NCBI GenBank assembly: GCA_029552245.1
Contig: JAKPDW010000088.1
Span: 58,121-122,120 of the forward strand
Reading direction: 5' to 3'
Origin: Deltaproteobacteria bacterium
GTDB taxonomy: Bacteria; Desulfobacterota; Desulfomonilia; UBA1062
Length of the DNA stretch: 64,000 nucleotides
The notes under the pieces were generated by a model. That model had not been told where the DNA came from, did no database searches, and worked only from the letters and a program-made list of their open reading frames with translations. The position numbers and the translations under genes are program-made. This document shows positions 60,446 through 64,000 of the stretch, piece after piece (positions within the stretch are counted from its first letter, which is position 1; each line of letters starts with the position of its first letter).

Positions 60446-63322
60446 ATGGGGGGCTCCATGCGGACAACGAGGACCAACCGCCCGGGCCTTGAGCGCCGAA
60501 CCCGCCGTCGCCAAGGGGCCGCCCTCCCCCTCCTGTTCCTCGTCGCGGCGCTCCTGGCGTCGGTCCCGGCCACGTGCCGCGCCCAGGAAGCCGGGGCCGC
60601 CGACGAATACGCCGAGTTCACGGGCATGCCGGTCGTGCGGCTCGACATGGAGACGCGAGACTGCCCGTGGTGCACGGGCGACGTCGCCTCCCTCGCCCGA
60701 GACATCGTGCCGCTCAGGGAGCAAGACCCGTTCAGCCCCGAGCGCCTCAGGCAGAGCGTGGACGCGCTGAAGGCGAGCAGGCGCTATGAGCTGGTGGAGG
60801 TCGACGTGTCGCCGGAGCCGGGCGGCGTGGGGGTATCCTTCACGCTCAAGCCCGGTCTCGTGGTCAGGGACATCCGGGTGGAGGGGGAGTACCCGCTGTT
60901 CACGGGTGACATACTCAGGGCGATGAGCGTCTCGGTGGGGGACACCCTCATGTCGGGGGATCTCGAGGAACAGGAAAAACTCTTGACCGAGCTCTACAGG
61001 AAGGAGGGGTACGCGAGCCCAAAGGTCAGGGTGAAGGTGGAAAGACAGGAGGGCGCCACCGTGGTGATCGGCGTCCACATAGAACCCGGCAGGTACTACA
61101 CCCTGGAATCGATCAAGATCAGGGGCAACGAGGCGCTCCTCGACGCGGAGATACTCTCGCGCATGCGCTCGTGGAGGCATTCGTTGTTCATCAGGGAATC
61201 AGGGAGGTTCAGGGAGGAAGAACTCGCCAGGGACGTGGCGGACCTCGTGGCCGTGTACCGCCAGAGGGGATACCCCGAGTGCACCATAGACCTGGAACTC
61301 CTAAGGGACGCGTCCAGCCGTTCGGTGCAGGCCCTGCTCAAGGTGTCCGAGGGGCCGAAGTACGAGGTGTCCATCACCGGCAACAGCCATTTCTGGGATT
61401 ACACCCTGAGAAAGGACATCGTGATCTTCGACGAGGGGAACATCGGGAACAGGGGGCTCCGCAAGAGCGTGAGGAACATGCTCGCGCGCTACAGGGCCCA
61501 GGGGTACCTGCAGGCGAGGATAGACATCCTCGAGGAACGCCAGACGGCAGGCAGGCGCCGGGTGCGTTCCATCGAGTTCGCCGTCACCGAGGGCCCGAGG
61601 ACGCTGGTGGAAAAAGTCGACTTCCCGGGCGCGACGGCGTTCAGGGAGGACGATCTCAGGGAGATGGTGGAGACGGGACGGCCGGGGCTGTTCCATGCCC
61701 CCGTGTACGACCCCGACCTCCTCGAGCGCGACATACAGGCCCTCCGCGCGTTCTACCTGAAGAACGGGTACACCCAGGTTTCCATAGAGCCCAAGACCTC
61801 CTTCAGGGATGACCGGACGGCCGTCTCGATATCCTTCCACATCGCCGAGGGGCCGAGGACCGTGGTGTCCTCCATCGACATCAAGGGCCTCACCGTGACG
61901 CCCCCGTCCAGGGTCGAGGCTTCCTTGAGCCTCAAGCAGGGCGGGCCGTTCGTGGAGGCGGTGCTCAAGGCCGACGAGGCGCTCATCTCGGAACTGGTCT
62001 CCGCCAGGGGCCGCCCCTACGTCAAGGTGAGCCCGCGGGTGACCATGTCCGAGGACAGGACATCGGCCAAAGTCGAGTTCGAGGTGGACGAGGGGCCGGA
62101 GGTCGTCATGGGGGCGATCTATTTCCAGGGCAACTTCACCACGCGCACGAGCGTGATACGCAGGGAGCTGAAGATGGAGCCCGGCCAGCTGTTCTCCCTC
62201 AGGGGCATGCTCGAGGGACAGAAGAGGGTCCGCGACATGCAGGCCTTCAACTCGGTGCAGTTCAGGACCCTGGGCATCAGGGAGCGCCTCGAGCGGGTGA
62301 CGCTCCTCGTCGACGTGCAGGAGTCCGAGCCCTACTACTACCAGGGGGGTCTGGGCTACGTCACGGACAGGGGCGTCTACGCACACATCAAGGCGGGCGA
62401 CCGGAACCTCTTCGGCCTGAACAAGCACCTGTGGACAGGGGGCGAGGTGAGCCAGACGGGCTACAAGGCGGAGACGGGCCTCACCCAGCAGCGCATCTTC
62501 GACGCAGCCGTGACGAACACCTCCACGCTGTCCTACGAACACGAAGAGGCGTTCAACCAGATCTTCGGCACCAGGACGCTGTCGGCGTCGACGATCTTCT
62601 CCTGGAAGCCCACCTCCCACCTCTCCACCTCCATCCAGGGACGCTACGAGTACAGGGACCAGTTCCTCCAGGAAGGCTCCGCCTCCATCCCGGAGGGTGA
62701 TGAGGATGCCTACGAGCCCAGGGGCGTCCTCGTGGCGACCCCGGGGATCGTCAGGGACACGAGGGACTCGTTCGTGAGGCCGACGAGGGGCTCGTATTCC
62801 TCCTACTCGCTTGACGTCTCCAGGGGTTTCAGGTCCTCCCTGGACAATTTCCTCAGGCACACGGTGAACCTGAGGCTCTACTACGGCCCTCACGAGAGAC
62901 TCACCTTCGCCTGGATGGGGAGGTACACCTACCTCGATCCCTACGGGAAAGTCAGCCGGATCCCCAAGGACCAGCTCGCCTACCTGGGAGGGACCATGAG
63001 CGTGCGCGGGTTCGACGAGAACATGCTCCGCTACGACTCGAAGGGAGACCCGGTAGGAGGCCGCCTGGCCGTGAACACGAGCGTCGAGGCGCGCATAGAG
63101 CTCACGGACACGTGGGAGACCGCCTTGTTCTTCGATGCGGGTACGGTCAGGATGCCTCTAGCCGACGACGCGGGCACGGACGACATCCGGTCCTCTGCCG
63201 GGACGGCCATGCGCTACCTCACGCCCATCGGCCCCATAGGCGTGATCTACGGCCACAAGCTCGACAGGAAGAGGGGCGAGGCCGCTGGCAGGTTCCACAT
63301 CTCGGTCGGATACACCTTCTAG
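60446..63322 (+). CDS. Omp85-family outer-membrane assembly protein (BamA/TamA-like) with about seven POTRA repeats
   Basis: A 958-residue outer-membrane protein that inserts beta-barrels. It has a signal peptide (about 1-47, LPLLFLVAALLASVPATCRAQ), then about seven POTRA-like units to residue ~630, most ending in an xEGP turn (SEGPKYEVSITGN, TEGPRTLVEKVDF, AEGPRTVVSSIDIKG, DEGPEVVMGAIYFQG). The barrel follows (ESEPYYYQGGLGYVTDRG to the end) with the family loop LGGTMSVRGFDENM and a C-terminal beta-signal FHISVGYTF. A CPWC pair lies in the first unit. Partner tamB suggests TamA, but the POTRA number exceeds TamA's three and BamA's five, so either role is possible. An ATG 12 bases downstream is an alternative start. 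Confidence 0.92.
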   Translation: MGGSMRTTRTNRPGLERRTRRRQGAALPLLFLVAALLASVPATCRAQEAGAADEYAEFTGMPVVRLDMETRDCPWCTGDVASLARDIVPLREQDPFSPERLRQSVDALKASRRYELVEVDVSPEPGGVGVSFTLKPGLVVRDIRVEGEYPLFTGDILRAMSVSVGDTLMSGDLEEQEKLLTELYRKEGYASPKVRVKVERQEGATVVIGVHIEPGRYYTLESIKIRGNEALLDAEILSRMRSWRHSLFIRESGRFREEELARDVADLVAVYRQRGYPECTIDLELLRDASSRSVQALLKVSEGPKYEVSITGNSHFWDYTLRKDIVIFDEGNIGNRGLRKSVRNMLARYRAQGYLQARIDILEERQTAGRRRVRSIEFAVTEGPRTLVEKVDFPGATAFREDDLREMVETGRPGLFHAPVYDPDLLERDIQALRAFYLKNGYTQVSIEPKTSFRDDRTAVSISFHIAEGPRTVVSSIDIKGLTVTPPSRVEASLSLKQGGPFVEAVLKADEALISELVSARGRPYVKVSPRVTMSEDRTSAKVEFEVDEGPEVVMGAIYFQGNFTTRTSVIRRELKMEPGQLFSLRGMLEGQKRVRDMQAFNSVQFRTLGIRERLERVTLLVDVQESEPYYYQGGLGYVTDRGVYAHIKAGDRNLFGLNKHLWTGGEVSQTGYKAETGLTQQRIFDAAVTNTSTLSYEHEEAFNQIFGTRTLSASTIFSWKPTSHLSTSIQGRYEYRDQFLQEGSASIPEGDEDAYEPRGVLVATPGIVRDTRDSFVRPTRGSYSSYSLDVSRGFRSSLDNFLRHTVNLRLYYGPHERLTFAWMGRYTYLDPYGKVSRIPKDQLAYLGGTMSVRGFDENMLRYDSKGDPVGGRLAVNTSVEARIELTDTWETALFFDAGTVRMPLADDAGTDDIRSSAGTAMRYLTPIGPIGVIYGHKLDRKRGEAAGRFHISVGYTF

Positions 63323-63396
63323 GGCGGCACTTAAGCGCGTGCATGCGCATGTGGGGGAAGCGGGTTCCACATCTCGGCCGGATACACCTTCCAGGG
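63291..63396 (+). repeat. Duplicated 3' end of the Omp85 gene
   Basis: The 34 bases at 63291-63324, covering the last nine codons and stop, recur at 63363-63396 with two differences (32 of 34 identical). In the copy the stop TAG has become CAG. The copy would encode the barrel's C-terminal beta-signal. It looks like a small local duplication rather than a gene. Confidence 0.85.
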
Positions 63397-63865
63397 GCCG
63401 GGTCATAAGGGGACCGAGGGTTTGACAGGGACCTGCCCATGCAGAGGAACCGGGGGATCTCCAGCTCATGGTGGGTCCGCCCGCAGGATGCTCGCGCATG
63501 GGGGTGCGGCATATGCCTTCCCCGACGACATTGTCCCCTCCCCGCCGAATGCACGTGCATGGGTGTGCCGCCCTGTGGGCGATAGCGCCCGGCAGGGTCT
63601 CCAGCTGCTCGGCGGGCAGGCGCCGAGGGGCGCTGGGGCGGCCCTTGCCCGCCCGCGCCGACCGGGCGGACCGTATGCGCTCACCCGGTCGTTCTGGGGG
63701 CGTTCGTACGCGGCATGACCATCCCGCATCGATGCGAGGACGGGTTCGACCCCACGAGGATGCGGGGTTACGAGACGCGCGCTAGGCAGGCACCCTCGAA
63801 CCCCGGGACCAACACGCGAACGAGCGACGTTTTCGCCCCGAGGGCCCTCAAGCATTCCCCAAGGT
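63323..63865. other. Intergenic region between the Omp85 gene and the insertion element
   Basis: A 543-base G+C-rich gap with the 34-base duplication at its start. Nothing else was recognised; the element's inverted repeat probably lies near 63850-63865 but I cannot define it from one end. Confidence 0.45.
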
Positions 63866-64000
63866 TCATGACAACTTTAGGGGGTTAGATCGTAACATTT
63901 TGAGGAGCAGTTTGTACACATCTTCGTTGCGGTGGTTGAACCTGAACTCGGTCTCTTTCAGATGGAGATAGAAGGTACTCTTGCTCATGCCTCGAAACTT
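63866..64000 (-). mobile_element. 3' end of an IS1595-family transposase gene (runs off the right edge)
   Basis: The last 44 codons of a transposase on the minus strand, read to a TGA at 63866-63868. The translation KFRGMSKSTFYLHLKETEFRFNHR and EDVYKLLLKMLRSNPLKLS matches the C-terminal end of IS1595-type transposases, which close with YLHLKExEFRFNxR and a YKLLLKxLR segment. Its base composition is visibly lower in G+C than all surrounding genes, agreeing with recent arrival. The rest of the element is outside the window, so whether it is intact is unknown. Confidence 0.8.

Noticed and set aside
1..64000. CRISPR array or restriction/defence island
   Set aside because: No regularly spaced repeats and no cas, nuclease or methylase gene set was seen.

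Overview
The window is about two-thirds G+C and reads as chromosome of a Gram-negative, probably anaerobic member of the Desulfobacterota (former Deltaproteobacteria). This is inferred from a type II secretion pseudopilin block, TamB/Omp85 outer-membrane assembly genes, a split two-subunit glycine decarboxylase (gcvPA/gcvPB), a thrS-infC-rpmI-rplT-pheS-pheT operon, the chemistry of an acyl-CoA carboxylase pathway, and a gene that can only be read by decoding UGA as selenocysteine. No CRISPR array, prophage or plasmid functions are visible. The only mobile element is the tail of an IS1595-like transposase at the right edge.

Layout. 1-5900 (minus strand): thiN, a parvulin-type lipoprotein, gspF, gspG and a cut-off gspH-like gene, then an HD-GYP protein and rfbC. 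6260-10189 (minus): an RNase Z-like metallo-hydrolase, a CheZ-like phosphatase and glutamine-dependent nadE. 10398-18061 (plus): RNase P RNA with its promoter, an unrecognised 354-residue protein, folD, then gcvT-gcvH-gcvPA-gcvPB running by overlapping ends into an ECF sigma factor and a small zinc-finger anti-sigma protein. 18397-23915 (plus): a tight five-gene operon for a surface or secondary metabolite (glycosyltransferase, methyltransferase, alpha/alpha-toroid protein, hexapeptide acyltransferase, radical SAM protein), met by a convergent methyltransferase. 24980: a small helical protein with its own promoter.

25728-34554 (minus) is a seven-gene catabolic operon: AtuA-like protein, enoyl-CoA hydratase, biotin carrier, biotin carboxylase, carboxyltransferase and two acyl-CoA dehydrogenases. 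It is divergent from a TetR regulator. Both promoters carry matching palindromic operators, so the regulator very likely controls both. The chemistry fits breakdown of branched or isoprenoid acyl-CoAs. 35803-42292 (minus) is the translation operon; infC appears to start at an AUA codon behind its own strong promoter.

42954-52000 is looser: a selenocysteine-containing peroxiredoxin-like protein with a SECIS hairpin, an NTF2-like protein, a secreted protein of unknown role, a cytosolic PAS histidine kinase, a lone hisF, a flavodoxin-like reductase, tRNA-Val(GAC) and a HAD phosphatase. 51719-63322 holds two divergent Kef-type antiporters (one frameshifted), then tamB and an Omp85 protein with about seven POTRA-like repeats. 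Gaps between genes are unusually G+C-rich, contain short duplications, and are mostly empty of recognisable features.
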